From Shewanella colwelliana ATCC 39565 (GTDB taxonomy: Bacteria > Pseudomonadota > Gammaproteobacteria > Enterobacterales > Shewanellaceae), in assembly GCF_000518705.1 (NCBI RefSeq), contig NZ_JAEC01000014.1, positions 106,726 to 170,725 on the forward strand: 64,000 nucleotides of DNA, given 5' to 3'. The position numbers and the translations under genes are program-made. Under the pieces are notes generated by a model. That model saw nothing but the letters and a program-made list of their open reading frames with translations, made no database searches and was not told the origin of the DNA. Shown piece after piece: positions 1-11,660 of this stretch (positions are counted from its first letter, which is position 1; the number at the start of each line of letters is the position of its first letter).

Positions 1-1081
<1,081 letters not shown>

Positions 1082-1164
1082 TCAGATAACGCGGCCAGCA
1101 CGGACTGAGACTATGATCCAATGAGTCTAACATAAAGCACAAAATTCAGCCTAACCAAAGAAAA

Positions 1165-1180
1165 TTAAACAACCGTTTAA
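1165..1180. promoter_or_regulatory. PsrA-like inverted repeat in the pepQ-fadB gap
   Basis: Perfect arms TTAAAC and GTTTAA are separated by four bases (AACC). This resembles the GAAAC-N-GTTTC type of operator used by the TetR-family fatty-acid regulator PsrA. It lies about 145 bp before fadB. A FadR-like half-site, AACTGGTC, is at 1225-1232 but its second half is not conserved. Assignment is inference from motif similarity and from the target gene. Confidence 0.4.
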
Positions 1181-1323
1181 ATTGGGTGTTGAAATTTTCT
1201 CGATTTCAACGCACACTGAGCAGCAACTGGTCAAATGATGGCCTGCTGTAAGATAGAGATCTTTACCTACACTATACAAAATCAACAGTAGGTAGTGCTC
1301 TTAAAGCAATAAGGAAGCAAGCA

Positions 1324-3474
1324 ATGATCTACCAAAGTCCTACGATTCAAGTTGAGTTACTTGAAGACAATATCGCTCGGCTCTGTTTTAACGCCGCTGG
1401 CTCGGTGAACAAGTTTGACAGAGAAACGTTGGAGTCTCTTAATGCCGCGTTAGAGGCTATTAAGCAAGAGACAAACATCAAAGGCTTAATGCTTGCGTCG
1501 GCAAAGGATGCATTTATTGTTGGTGCTGATATCACCGAATTTTTAGGTCTGTTCGCGCAAGATGATTCTGTACTCCTAAATTGGTTAGAAGAAGCGAATA
1601 AAGTCTTTAATAAGATTGAAGACCTTCCCTTCCCAACCATCTCAGCAATCAAAGGTTTTGCTCTAGGCGGCGGTTGCGAAACCATTCTCGCAACCGACAT
1701 GCGCGTTGCCGATACGACCGCACGCATTGGTTTGCCAGAAACCAAACTAGGTATTATTCCTGGCTTTGGTGGCACAGTGCGCCTACCACGGGTCATTGGC
1801 GCCGATAACGCGCTAGAGTGGATCACTACAGGCAAAGATCAGCGCCCTGAAGCAGCATTAAAGGTTGGTGCTATTGACGCCGTTGTCGCGCCAGAATCGC
1901 TTGAAACCGCAGCAATTCAGATGCTAACAGATGCCATCGCAGAGAAGATTGATTGGCAAGCGCGTCGTCAGCGTAAATTATCTCCGCTCACGCTACCTAA
2001 ACTTGAAGCCATGATGTCATTTGCCACCGCTAAAGGCATGGTATTCCAAGTTGCAGGTAAGCATTATCCAGCCCCAATGGCTGCGGTAGATGTCATAGAA
2101 AAAGCCGCACGCGCAGAGCGAGCAGAGGCATTAAGCGTTGAACATCAAGCTTTCTTAAAGCTAGCAAAGACCGAAGTCGCTCAAGCTCTTATCGGCATTT
2201 TCCTTAACGATCAGCTAGTCAAAGGCAAAGCGAAAAAAGCCTCAAAACAAGCTCACCCAGTTAACTCCGCAGCCGTATTAGGTGCTGGTATTATGGGTGG
2301 TGGTATTGCATACCAAAGTGCCAGTAAAGGTACACCAATTGTCATGAAGGACATTGCCCAACCAGCACTTGAGCTAGGTTTAGGCGAAGCTTCTAAGTTA
2401 CTCGCAGCACAGATTAAGCGAGGCCGCTCAACGCCAGCTAAAATGGCTGCTGTACTCAATAACATCACCGCGACCTTAGATTACAGTGCTGTTCAACAAG
2501 CAGATGTTGTTGTCGAAGCCGTTGTTGAACACCCAAAAGTTAAAGCAACGGTGTTGGCTGAAGTCGAACAGCATGTTAGCGAAGACGCCATCATCGCCTC
2601 TAACACCTCAACTATCTCAATCAACTTGCTGGCTAAAAGCCTGAAGAAACCTGAGCGTTTCTGCGGTATGCATTTCTTTAACCCTGTACACAAAATGCCA
2701 TTGGTTGAAGTTATTCGTGGTGAAAACAGCTCAGAAGAGACCATCGCATCGGTCGTCGCCTATGCCGCTAAAATGGGTAAAACGCCGATTGTGGTAAATG
2801 ATTGCCCTGGGTTCTTCGTTAACCGCGTCTTGTTCCCTTACTTTGCCGGCTTTAGTGGCCTACTTGCCGATGGTGCTGATTTTGCGGCGATCGATAAGGT
2901 AATGGAAAAGCAATTCGGTTGGCCTATGGGTCCAGCTTATCTGCTCGACGTAGTGGGCCTTGATACTGGTCATCACGCACAAGCGGTTATGGCTGAAGGC
3001 TTCCCTGACAGAATGGGCAAAACCGGTAAAGATGCGATTGACGTGATGTTTGAAGCGCAGCGTTTTGGTCAGAAGAATGCTAAAGGCTTCTACCAATACT
3101 CTGTCGATCGTCGCGGTAAGCCGAAGAAAGATATTGATGCCGTAAGCTATGAATTACTCGGCGCCGCCTTTGGCGAACTAAAAGAGTTCAGTAAAGACGA
3201 CATCATCGCTCGCACCATGATCCCAATGATCATCGAGACGGTACGTTGTCTTGAAGAAGGGATTATTGCCACGCCAGCAGAAGCTGATATGGGACTGGTT
3301 TATGGTCTTGGATTCCCTCCATTTAGAGGGGGTGTATTCCGTTACATCGACACCATGGGCGTTGCCAACTTTGTCGCACTTGCAGACAAGTATGCTCACC
3401 TAGGTGGCCTGTACCAAGTAACAGACAAGATGCGTGAACTTGCAGCCAACAACGGTAGTTACTACCAAGCCTAA
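1324..3474 (+). CDS. fadB: Fatty acid oxidation complex subunit alpha FadB
   Basis: Multifunctional beta-oxidation enzyme: enoyl-CoA hydratase/isomerase followed by L-3-hydroxyacyl-CoA dehydrogenase; it pairs with FadA in an alpha2beta2 complex in the cytosol. The 716 residues match the usual length (about 715-730). The N-terminal crotonase part has the oxyanion-hole region FALGGGCE and the catalytic Glu in [12 protein letters not shown]. The dehydrogenase part starts with the NAD-binding [11 protein letters not shown] near residue 319 and has the catalytic His in [13 protein letters not shown]. The ATG follows an AAGGAAG ribosome site. It is the first gene of fadBA. Confidence 0.98.
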   Translation: MIYQSPTIQVELLEDNIARLCFNAAGSVNKFDRETLESLNAALEAIKQETNIKGLMLASAKDAFIVGADITEFLGLFAQDDSVLLNWLEEANKVFNKIEDLPFPTISAIKGFALGGGCETILATDMRVADTTARIGLPETKLGIIPGFGGTVRLPRVIGADNALEWITTGKDQRPEAALKVGAIDAVVAPESLETAAIQMLTDAIAEKIDWQARRQRKLSPLTLPKLEAMMSFATAKGMVFQVAGKHYPAPMAAVDVIEKAARAERAEALSVEHQAFLKLAKTEVAQALIGIFLNDQLVKGKAKKASKQAHPVNSAAVLGAGIMGGGIAYQSASKGTPIVMKDIAQPALELGLGEASKLLAAQIKRGRSTPAKMAAVLNNITATLDYSAVQQADVVVEAVVEHPKVKATVLAEVEQHVSEDAIIASNTSTISINLLAKSLKKPERFCGMHFFNPVHKMPLVEVIRGENSSEETIASVVAYAAKMGKTPIVVNDCPGFFVNRVLFPYFAGFSGLLADGADFAAIDKVMEKQFGWPMGPAYLLDVVGLDTGHHAQAVMAEGFPDRMGKTGKDAIDVMFEAQRFGQKNAKGFYQYSVDRRGKPKKDIDAVSYELLGAAFGELKEFSKDDIIARTMIPMIIETVRCLEEGIIATPAEADMGLVYGLGFPPFRGGVFRYIDTMGVANFVALADKYAHLGGLYQVTDKMRELAANNGSYYQA

Positions 3475-4659
<1,185 letters not shown>

Positions 4660-4687
4660 CGCTTCCCTTCCCATTAGCGTTGACAGA

Positions 4688-4720
4688 AATCGAGTAACGA
4701 AAGTTACTCGATTTTTTTTA
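4688..4720 (+). terminator. Rho-independent terminator of fadBA
   Basis: An 11-bp perfect stem AATCGAGTAAC / GTTACTCGATT with a GAAA tetraloop is followed directly by a run of T residues. It lies 30 bases past the fadA stop. Confidence 0.93.
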
Positions 4721-4831
4721 CCCGCTTTTTGCAACTTACCTTAATCAAGCAAAGCCTTGTCATAAACGCTGCTGGTACTCATTGCTGTTTTATGAAAATA
4801 TTCTACATAGCGTTTAAACCGAGGTAACTCA

Positions 4832-5293
4832 ATGCTCTGCCAAACACTTGCCGACAAACCTAACGTAACCGACACGATTGCCAATTGGTATCATACCGAA
4901 TGGGGACACCTAAGTAGTGACCGAACCTTACAAACCCTACAATCATCACTCTCTGACTATTTAAATCGCGATACACTACCATTAATTTTAATGTTATGCC
5001 GAGACGATGAACCACTCGCAGCAGTGCAATTAAGGTATCAGGAAAACCCCAAATACCCAAAAGACTCACACTGGCTAGGAGGCGTTTTTGTTAAACAGAA
5101 TGAACGAGGTAAAGGGCTGGGCAATAAGATAATTCAGTTGGCGATAGAGAAAGCTCGCACAATGAATATCACCACGCTCTACCTGCAAACAGAGCGTCAC
5201 AATATCGAGTTGTACCGCCAACATGGCTGGCAACAAGTAGACACTCATAACGACCACGGCATTATTATTTCCATCATGGCACTGCAATTATAA
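4832..5293 (+). CDS. GNAT family N-acetyltransferase
   Basis: Small (153 residues) protein of the GNAT fold that moves an acetyl group from acetyl-CoA to an unknown acceptor. The acetyl-CoA pyrophosphate loop (motif A) is visible as VKQNERGKGLGNKII around residues 89-103, followed by a C-terminal part with LYRQHGWQQVD, the usual last strand. The ATG follows a GAGGTAA ribosome site. It is followed after 19 bases by the ybaK-like gene, so the two may be cotranscribed. Nothing in the neighbourhood points to a substrate. Confidence 0.85.
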   Translation: MLCQTLADKPNVTDTIANWYHTEWGHLSSDRTLQTLQSSLSDYLNRDTLPLILMLCRDDEPLAAVQLRYQENPKYPKDSHWLGGVFVKQNERGKGLGNKIIQLAIEKARTMNITTLYLQTERHNIELYRQHGWQQVDTHNDHGIIISIMALQL

Positions 5294-5312
5294 ATAGTGA
5301 AACCATTAACTT

Positions 5313-5780
5313 ATGACACCTGCAACAAAAACCTTAGATAGGGCAAAGATCGCTTACACCGCTCACGAATACCATCATCAGGCAGGTTCCGGCGCCTACG
5401 GATTAGAAGCCGCTGAAAAACTTAATCTAGATGCCGCCTGCGTATTTAAAACCTTGGTTGCAGAAGTCGATAACCATAAGCTTGTGGTTGCTATCATACC
5501 GGTAAACGAAAAGCTTAATATGAAACGGCTCGCCAAAGCCGCTGGGTCAAAGAAAGCAGCCATGGCCTCACCAGAGGATGTTCAACGATCAACGGGATAT
5601 GTGCTCGGTGGTGTTAGCCCTATCGGTCAAAAGAAAAGACTCGCGACCTTTATTCATCAAAGTGCCACCTCATTAAGCTACTGCTATGTGAGTGGGGGGC
5701 GACGTGGGTTTGATATAGGTTTAACCCCAAACGACCTCAAAGTCATCACTAGTGGCCTGTTTTGTAACCTTGTCAATTAA
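5313..5780 (+). CDS. ybaK: Cys-tRNA(Pro)/Cys-tRNA(Cys) deacylase YbaK
   Basis: Trans-editing enzyme that hydrolyses Cys mischarged on tRNA(Pro), acting in the cytosol with prolyl-tRNA synthetase. Its 155 residues fit the YbaK/EbsC family (about 155-160). Typical motifs are seen: VFKTLVAEVD near residue 44, the Lys in the MKRLAKAAGSKKAAMAS segment and the GYVLGGVSPIGQKK segment near residue 100. Alternative names are EbsC or ProX-like, but the YbaK subgroup fits best. A parS-like site lies just after its stop. Confidence 0.9.
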   Translation: MTPATKTLDRAKIAYTAHEYHHQAGSGAYGLEAAEKLNLDAACVFKTLVAEVDNHKLVVAIIPVNEKLNMKRLAKAAGSKKAAMASPEDVQRSTGYVLGGVSPIGQKKRLATFIHQSATSLSYCYVSGGRRGFDIGLTPNDLKVITSGLFCNLVN

Positions 5781-5796
5781 CCAAGTTAAATGACAA

Positions 5797-5812
5797 GGTT
5801 CCACGTGAAACA
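5797..5812. other. parS-like ParB binding site
   Basis: GGTTCCACGTGAAACA matches the bacterial parS consensus TGTTNCACGTGNAACA at all but the first base. It is in the short gap after ybaK. It is one of five such sites in the window, and parA/parB are encoded at 39.8-41.5 kb. Confidence 0.8.
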
Positions 5813-5945
5813 CTCCACAACCATTTATACCCGCCAGTGTATTGGCTCACAAAAACCTGAGTGTAACTTGGCACAACTCGGTGGCTAGCGTAATATTAGC
5901 CCCCACTGTTAAAAGTGGTATTTTCATCATCCAAGGTTATTTTTT

Positions 5946-6191
5946 ATGAGCAACGCTTTTTCTGACGCACAACACCAACTCGACGCCCTAGGCTTAAGAT
6001 GCCCCGAACCCGTGATGATGGTTCGAAAATCGGTGCGCAAGATGCAAGAAGGCGAAACACTGCTTATCATTGCTGATGATCCCGCGACCACCAGAGATAT
6101 TCCAAGTTTCTGCGAGTTCATGGACCACACATTAATTGCCAGCCAAACTGATACGACGCCCTATCAGTATTTGATTAAAAAGGGCTTATAA
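5946..6191 (+). CDS. tusA: Sulfur carrier protein TusA
   Basis: 81-residue SirA/TusA family protein that carries persulfide sulfur, in enterics for 2-thiouridine synthesis on tRNA. The essential Cys is in [14 protein letters not shown] near residue 19, the CPxP signature of the family. Length matches E. coli TusA (81). It stands alone here, without other tus genes, between two unrelated small genes. Confidence 0.93.
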   Translation: MSNAFSDAQHQLDALGLRCPEPVMMVRKSVRKMQEGETLLIIADDPATTRDIPSFCEFMDHTLIASQTDTTPYQYLIKKGL

Positions 6192-6259
6192 CCTTAACTT
6201 GCATCCCCTCCAGCCTGCAGTTTACACTGTTAAATAGCATTCAAAAGGACGGGAACAAA

Positions 6260-6715
6260 ATGGCGAGTTTACTAGGTATTAGTTATAAAGTGGTCAAACG
6301 CGGCCCCATGCTGGAAACATCTAGCGCACTAGTCACCACAACGACAGGTGTCGCGCAGGACATATTTGGCAAGCCAAGCAAGCGACAGGTGACCGTTCTC
6401 TCTGCAGAGCAATGGCAACAAGCTTGTGACCAACTCAATATAGACCTTCCATGGACAACTCGTCGAGCCAACCTGCTCATTGAAGGCTTGCAGTTTGGCG
6501 CAGACTCGGTAGGCAAAGTACTTAATATTGGCGAGCTCCAGTTGCATATCACTGGTGAAACAGATCCCTGTAAAAAAATGGAGCTGGCACAGCCAGGGCT
6601 CGAAGCCGCACTTACACCTGACTGGCGTGGCGGTATCAATTGTCGCGTGCTCAATGATGCCAACATAAATATCGGTGATACGGTACACCTTACTGAACAA
6701 CTCACTCTGATTTAG
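6260..6715 (+). CDS. MOSC domain-containing protein
   Basis: 151-residue protein consisting of one MOSC domain, the fold found at the C-terminus of molybdenum cofactor sulfurases and in YiiM-like proteins. The hallmark Cys is in ETDPCKKMELA near residue 107. The middle has RRANLLIEGLQF, the family's N-R-N-L-like segment, and RGGINCRVLN follows. Single-domain MOSC proteins may carry sulfur or bind the molybdenum cofactor, but the substrate of this one is unknown. The start is supported by AAAAGGACGGG upstream of the ATG. Confidence 0.85.
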   Translation: MASLLGISYKVVKRGPMLETSSALVTTTTGVAQDIFGKPSKRQVTVLSAEQWQQACDQLNIDLPWTTRRANLLIEGLQFGADSVGKVLNIGELQLHITGETDPCKKMELAQPGLEAALTPDWRGGINCRVLNDANINIGDTVHLTEQLTLI

Positions 6716-6907
6716 CTCGCCTACCGACAGCCTGTATATGCAGGCTGCTCACTTCTTAACACGCCAAATATTCACTAAATGTCACAGATTTATGGTTTTC
6801 CTGTTACGCAATTTATGCGATAAATAACAGCTAAAATCATAACCCTAATCATCAACTAACTTATTCACCCCTAAACCCACAAAAGAACACGAATAAACGG
6901 GACATTA

Positions 6908-9900
6908 ATGTTTAAACAAAAACTCACCCCGCTCTGCGCCGCTATAGCCTTAAGCCTTAGCCTTCCTGTATGGGCAGAAGACAAAATCGATGAAGCGACT
7001 TGGCAGGTCAATGCTCCTGCAAACGCTCCCCTTCAACAAGTCAAAATCGACGTATCCGAAGGCACCTGGATGAACGTCAGTGTCAGCCCAGACGGCAAAA
7101 CCATAGTGTTTGATCTATTGGGCGATATCTATCAAATGCCAATTGAAGGTGGTGAAGCAAAAGCACTCGCCAAAGGCATCGCATGGCAGATGCAACCCGT
7201 CTACAGCCCAGACGGCAAATCAATCGCCTTTACCTCAGATGAAGATGGTGGCGATAACATTTGGATAATGGATGCCGATGGCAACAACCCTCGCCCAGTT
7301 ACCAAAGAGACCTTTCGTTTACTTAACAGTCCAGCTTGGAGCCCAGACTCTCAGTACCTGATCGCACGTAAGCACTTTACCGGCAGTCGTAGCTTAGGGG
7401 CTGGTGAAGTTTGGCTTTATCATGTTGCTGGTGGCGAAGGCGTCAAGCTCACTGAGCGCCCTAATGAACAGAAAGACCTAGGCGAACCGGCCTATTCACC
7501 CGATGGACGCTATGTTTACTTTAGTCAAGATGCCACACCAGGTAAAACCTTCCACTACTCAAAAGATTCAGTGAAGGGTATCTATAAAATTAAGCGCTAT
7601 GACACTCAAACCGGTGATATTGAGGTTCTCATCGAAGGTACTGGTGGTGCGATTCGTCCAACCCCAAGCCCAGACGGCACTAAGTTGGCTTATATTAAAC
7701 GTGACGGTTTCCAGTCATCGCTCTACCTACTCGATCTGAAGTCAGGCAAAAAAACCAAGCTTTACGATAAGCTCGACCGCGACATGCAGGAGACCTGGGC
7801 TATCCATGGCGTATACCCAACTATGAGCTGGACCGCCAATAATGAAGAGATCGTGTTTTGGGCAGGCGGCAAAATAAACCGTCTCAATGTTGAAGATAAA
7901 CAAGTTAGCCAAATCCCCTTCTCGGTTAAGACCGAACTGGCAGTCCAACCCTCAGTGCGCTTTAAGCAGAATATCGATAATGATAGTTTCGATGTCAAAA
8001 TGCTACGTATGGCACAAGTTTCTCCAGATGGAAAAAAGGTCGTTTATGAAGCGCTAGGTAAGCTATGGGTTAAAGTCCTACCCGATGGCAAGGTTAGTCG
8101 ACTCACTAAGCTAGACTCAGATCTGCGTGAGCTATTCCCGCAATGGTCTCGCGATGGTAAAAAGATTGTCTTCACGACTTGGGATGATGATAAGCAAGGA
8201 AGCGTGCGCGTTATTAGTGCACGCGGTGGCAAAGCTAAAACACTCACCCAAGAACCGGGTAAATATGTTGAACCCACCTTTTCGCCAGATGGCGAGTTAA
8301 TTGTTTATCGTAAAGCGAAAGGCGGTAATATAACCCCTAGAACTTGGTCACAGGAACCCGGCCTCTATCTAGTCGACATCAAAGGCGACACTAATACCAA
8401 GATCACTCCAGACGGATATCAACCTCAGTTTGGCGCAGAATCGGACCGAGTATTCTTTTTAGATCATGGCGAAACACCACAGCTCTCTTCGATTAATCTT
8501 CATGGCTTTCAAAAGCGGGTGCACTACACCAGTAAGCACGTCACCGAATTTAGAGTCTCGCCGGATGGAAAACAACTCGCTTTTGCTGAACGCTTTAAAG
8601 TCTGGGTAACACCATTTGCTAAACATGGTGAAACCATTAATATCGGCCCTAAAGCCAGCAACCTGCCAGTAACTCAATTAAGTGTCCGCGCAGGCGAAAG
8701 CATCAGCTGGAGCAGCAATAGTGACCAGCTTTACTGGACTCTGGGCCCAGAGCTATACCAAGTTAACGTCGATAACAGCTACACCACGCAGAAAGATGCC
8801 AAGGCTGATAACTCCCAACCTAAAATCACCGAGATTGGTTTCACTAAAAAAGCAGACGTTCCACGTGGAACCATTGCTTTTATCGGCGGGCAAGTGATCA
8901 CCATGGAAGATGATAAGGTTATCGATAACGGCATAGTGATAGTCAAAGACAACAAGATTGTCGCTGTAGGTGATGCAACAACTGAGATCCCGTCTGGAGC
9001 AGAGGTTATCGACATCAAAGGTAAGACGCTAATGCCGGGCTTATTTGATGCACATGCTCACGGATCACAAGGTGAAAGTGAAATTATCCCGCAGCAAAAC
9101 TGGGAGCTTTACTCTAATCTGTCGCTAGGGGTTACCACTATTCATGATCCTTCTAACGATACCACTGAAATTTTTGCCGCCTCAGAGCAGCAAAAGGCGG
9201 GCAATATCGCTGGGCCACGTATCTTCTCTACTGGCACAATTTTGTATGGTGCAAATGCACCAGGCTATACCTCTCACATCGATTCACTCGATGATGCAAA
9301 GTTCCACTTAGAAAGGCTCAAAAAAGTCGGCGCCTTCAGCGTTAAGAGCTACAACCAACCTCGTCGTAACCAGCGTCAGCAAGTGATTGCTGCGGCACGT
9401 GAGTTAGAGATGATGGTGGTTCCAGAAGGTGGCAGCTTGTTACAGCATAACCTCACCATGATTGCGGATGGCCACACAACCATTGAGCATTCACTCCCAG
9501 CTGGTGCCATCTATAACGACATCAAGCAATTCTGGAGCCAGACCGAAGTGCACTACACCCCCACCTTAGTCGTTGCCTATGGCGGTATCTCTGGTGAAAA
9601 TTATTGGTACGACAAAACAGATGTGTGGTCTCACCCTCGCCTGTCTAAATACGTGCCAGGTGACTTGTTGCAAGCTCGCTCAATGCGTCGCCCAACTGCA
9701 CCCGATGAACACTATAACCACTTCAATGTTGCGCGCGTTGCTAATGAGCTAAACGAACTTGGTGTTAAGCCAAACATTGGCGCACACGGACAACGTGAAG
9801 GTTTAGCCGCTCATTGGGAAATGTGGATGTTTGCTCAAGGCGGTATGAGTAATATGGAAGTGTTGAAAACAGCAACCATCAACCCTGCTGTGACCTTCGC

Positions 9901-10099
9901 CATGGATCATCAACTGGGTTCGATTAAGTCAGGTAAGCTTGCCGACTTGATCGTAATTGATGGCAATCCACTCGAAGACATTCGCGTTACAGACCGTGTC
10001 ACTTATACCATGGTCAACGGCAAACTCTATAATGCCGAAACCATGGATCAGCTAAACGGTGACAAAACTAAACGGAAACCATTTTTCTTTGAACTTTAA
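6908..10099 (+). CDS. Exported TolB-like propeller/amidohydrolase fusion protein
   Basis: Large (1063 residues) exported protein. A signal peptide occupies residues 1-23 (LCAAIALSLSLPVWAE). Residues about 50-620 carry repeated PD40/WD40-like blades with the recurring (S)PDGK motif, at least eight copies. Residues about 650-1063 form an amidohydrolase-superfamily domain: GKTLMPGLFDAHAHG with the metal-binding HxH, HTTIEHSLPAG and IGAHGQREG. It probably hydrolyses a cyclic amide or peptide-like compound in the periplasm, with the propeller binding it; the substrate is unknown. Such fusions are known in marine gammaproteobacteria. A parS-like site is embedded in the coding sequence at 8857-8872. 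Confidence 0.9.
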   Translation: MFKQKLTPLCAAIALSLSLPVWAEDKIDEATWQVNAPANAPLQQVKIDVSEGTWMNVSVSPDGKTIVFDLLGDIYQMPIEGGEAKALAKGIAWQMQPVYSPDGKSIAFTSDEDGGDNIWIMDADGNNPRPVTKETFRLLNSPAWSPDSQYLIARKHFTGSRSLGAGEVWLYHVAGGEGVKLTERPNEQKDLGEPAYSPDGRYVYFSQDATPGKTFHYSKDSVKGIYKIKRYDTQTGDIEVLIEGTGGAIRPTPSPDGTKLAYIKRDGFQSSLYLLDLKSGKKTKLYDKLDRDMQETWAIHGVYPTMSWTANNEEIVFWAGGKINRLNVEDKQVSQIPFSVKTELAVQPSVRFKQNIDNDSFDVKMLRMAQVSPDGKKVVYEALGKLWVKVLPDGKVSRLTKLDSDLRELFPQWSRDGKKIVFTTWDDDKQGSVRVISARGGKAKTLTQEPGKYVEPTFSPDGELIVYRKAKGGNITPRTWSQEPGLYLVDIKGDTNTKITPDGYQPQFGAESDRVFFLDHGETPQLSSINLHGFQKRVHYTSKHVTEFRVSPDGKQLAFAERFKVWVTPFAKHGETINIGPKASNLPVTQLSVRAGESISWSSNSDQLYWTLGPELYQVNVDNSYTTQKDAKADNSQPKITEIGFTKKADVPRGTIAFIGGQVITMEDDKVIDNGIVIVKDNKIVAVGDATTEIPSGAEVIDIKGKTLMPGLFDAHAHGSQGESEIIPQQNWELYSNLSLGVTTIHDPSNDTTEIFAASEQQKAGNIAGPRIFSTGTILYGANAPGYTSHIDSLDDAKFHLERLKKVGAFSVKSYNQPRRNQRQQVIAAARELEMMVVPEGGSLLQHNLTMIADGHTTIEHSLPAGAIYNDIKQFWSQTEVHYTPTLVVAYGGISGENYWYDKTDVWSHPRLSKYVPGDLLQARSMRRPTAPDEHYNHFNVARVANELNELGVKPNIGAHGQREGLAAHWEMWMFAQGGMSNMEVLKTATINPAVTFAMDHQLGSIKSGKLADLIVIDGNPLEDIRVTDRVTYTMVNGKLYNAETMDQLNGDKTKRKPFFFEL
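8857..8872. other. parS-like ParB binding site inside a coding region
   Basis: CGTTCCACGTGGAACC contains the perfect 14-bp palindrome GTTCCACGTGGAAC, the parS core, and differs from the full consensus only at the two end bases. It encodes Val-Pro-Arg-Gly-Thr at the junction of the propeller and amidohydrolase domains of the surrounding gene. Confidence 0.82.
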
Positions 10100-10189
10100 T
10101 CAAATTTTAATTTTAAAATCTGCCTGACTATAGTGGTAAATTTTAATTTCATAAAAATTTAAAAACAGTTCAAAATGTTGGTTTGCTAA

Positions 10190-10231
10190 ATCTAAAAAGG
10201 GGTGTTCCACGTGGAACACCCCTTTTTAGAT
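10190..10231. terminator. Perfect 42-bp palindrome: probable bidirectional terminator containing parS
   Basis: Bases 10190-10231 are a perfect inverted repeat with no unpaired centre (arms ATCTAAAAAGGGGTGTTCCAC and its complement). It is G/C-rich in the middle and ends in CCCCTTTTTAGAT, so RNA from either strand would form a strong hairpin followed by U residues. It lies 90 bases after the amidohydrolase gene. Its centre is the parS site at 10203-10218. The terminator role is inferred. Confidence 0.75.
10203..10218. other. parS site, perfect consensus
   Basis: TGTTCCACGTGGAACA is a full 16-bp match to the chromosomal parS palindrome recognised by Spo0J/ParB. It is the best of the five sites in the window and the only intergenic one that is fully symmetrical. 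Confidence 0.93.
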
Positions 10232-10328
10232 CTGCACAAACTGAATATTTACCAAAGAAGATGATATTGCTAATGTAGGCAACTAACCTCTCAACAGGAT
10301 GAGAGACCAAAAATAAAGGAATATAAAA

Positions 10329-10976
10329 TTGAAATTACATCACCTCATTTTTGCCATCACCACCATTGCCTTATGTGCAATCTTGATCACAGCATTTTAT
10401 TCTAGTCAGCAATCATCACCAGTCGTTGCATTAGAGGATAGCATCCAATCAAAACAACAGACTACTGCAACTCTACCAACAGAGCCATTAACCAACAACG
10501 ATGAGGCCGAGCAATCACAAGAATTGACAACTAGGGACGAGCAAGTACAAGCCCAAGATGAAGAGCTGGAACCAATAAGCGGTGAAGAGATATCCAGCCT
10601 ATTTATTGATGACGACAATGTGATTAATGGTGGCGCGGTGGAGCGCCTTCTTCGCGGAGACCTAGATCAATTCATAGGTAGAATCACAGCGCTTGAGCAG
10701 GATGAGATGGGTGCTAACAGAATGTCTCTATTAGGAGACACACTGTCAGCATTAACTGATACTCGTATCTATTCACAGCAATTTGGCTGCACAGGCAGAA
10801 TATGTGCTCTAACCCTAGTTACAGACAACTTGTCTCAACAAGTAACTGATAAAATTGCAAAGTTTGATGACAACTACACATTTATCCGCCGTATTGAATC
10901 TGAAAACGGTGACATCAAGTTTCAGGCCATCTATCTGCAAACCCATGAGCCATCAACCATGAGCTTTAGACAGTAG
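10329..10976 (+). CDS. Hypothetical membrane-anchored or exported protein
   Basis: Not recognised. 215 residues with a TTG start; AAAGGA about 8 bases upstream supports it. An N-terminal hydrophobic segment (residues about 5-23, IFAITTIALCAILITAF) is a signal anchor or signal peptide. Residues 30-85 are rich in Gln, Glu and Thr and are likely disordered. A C-terminal part (about 90-215) has two Cys in FGCTGRICALTLV that could form a disulfide outside the cytoplasm. It is transcribed toward tag, whose stop lies five bases past this stop on the other strand. Confidence 0.7.
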   Translation: MKLHHLIFAITTIALCAILITAFYSSQQSSPVVALEDSIQSKQQTTATLPTEPLTNNDEAEQSQELTTRDEQVQAQDEELEPISGEEISSLFIDDDNVINGGAVERLLRGDLDQFIGRITALEQDEMGANRMSLLGDTLSALTDTRIYSQQFGCTGRICALTLVTDNLSQQVTDKIAKFDDNYTFIRRIESENGDIKFQAIYLQTHEPSTMSFRQ

Positions 10977-10981
10977 CAAGG

Positions 10982-11551
10982 TTATCTTTGTGGCGGGTGA
11001 TAGCAAAAACAATCGACCAAGTGATCGTTAACCATGCCGACAGCCTGCATAAAGGCATAGCAGATTGTCGGTCCGACAAAGTTGAAACCTAACTTTTTGA
11101 GGGCCTTTGACATTGCCTCTGACTCAGGGGTTTGTGCCGGAAGCTGCTCTAAAGAAGTGAAGTGATTCACTATGGGCTTTCCACCAACAAAACTCCATAA
11201 AAATGTAGAAAAATCATTACCCTGCTCTACATATGCTAGATAGCCTTTGGCATTTTTAATAATCGAATTTACTTTTAGCCGATTACGCACAATGCCTGGG
11301 TTTTGCAACAATGCTTCTACCTTTTGCTGATCAAAAGTGGCTATAATCTTAGGATCAAAATTGGCAAAGGCCGCCTCATAATTTTGCTGTTTCTTAAGAA
11401 TAGTTATCCAAGATAAACCCGCCTGCTGACCATCTAAGCAGAGCTTAGCGAACAGTTCCTGGCTATCGTAGACTGGCCTACCCCACACTTCGTCATGATA
11501 CGCTTGATATAAGGGATCATTGCTGACCCAGCCACAACGTTTAACTTCCAT
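10982..11551 (-). CDS. tag: DNA-3-methyladenine glycosylase I (Tag)
   Basis: Base-excision repair enzyme that removes 3-methyladenine from alkylated DNA. 189 residues from the ATG at 11551 (MEVKRCGWVS). The zinc-snap residues are conserved: Cys6, His19 and the C-terminal DHLVDCFCY. Two acidic positions differ from E. coli Tag: the base-contacting Glu38 is Asp (CLDGQQAGLSW) and Glu20 of HDNEWG is Val (HDEVWG). A TTG at 11566 has a better Shine-Dalgarno (GAGGAAAA) and would add five residues, so the start is uncertain. Divergent from glyQ. Confidence 0.93.
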   Translation of the reverse strand: MEVKRCGWVSNDPLYQAYHDEVWGRPVYDSQELFAKLCLDGQQAGLSWITILKKQQNYEAAFANFDPKIIATFDQQKVEALLQNPGIVRNRLKVNSIIKNAKGYLAYVEQGNDFSTFLWSFVGGKPIVNHFTSLEQLPAQTPESEAMSKALKKLGFNFVGPTICYAFMQAVGMVNDHLVDCFCYHPPQR

Positions 11552-11660
11552 GGTGTTTTTTCTCAATTTTCCTCGGTTAAGATAAAAAATAACCTACATA
11601 AGCCGTTTTCAACAAGGTATAATCGAAACCATTTTCTATCACAAGCTGACAGTAGTAGAC

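Noticed and set aside
1347..1835. Long open frame antisense to fadB
   Set aside because: fadB is complete and well conserved in the other strand; the antisense translation is rich in Ser/Arg and resembles no family.
6283..6705. Two long frames antisense to the MOSC gene
   Set aside because: They mirror a conserved coding sequence and have no ribosome site.
6728..6747. CAGCCTG-TATATG-CAGGCTG hairpin after the MOSC gene as a terminator
   Set aside because: No T run follows on the plus strand; it may be just a palindrome.
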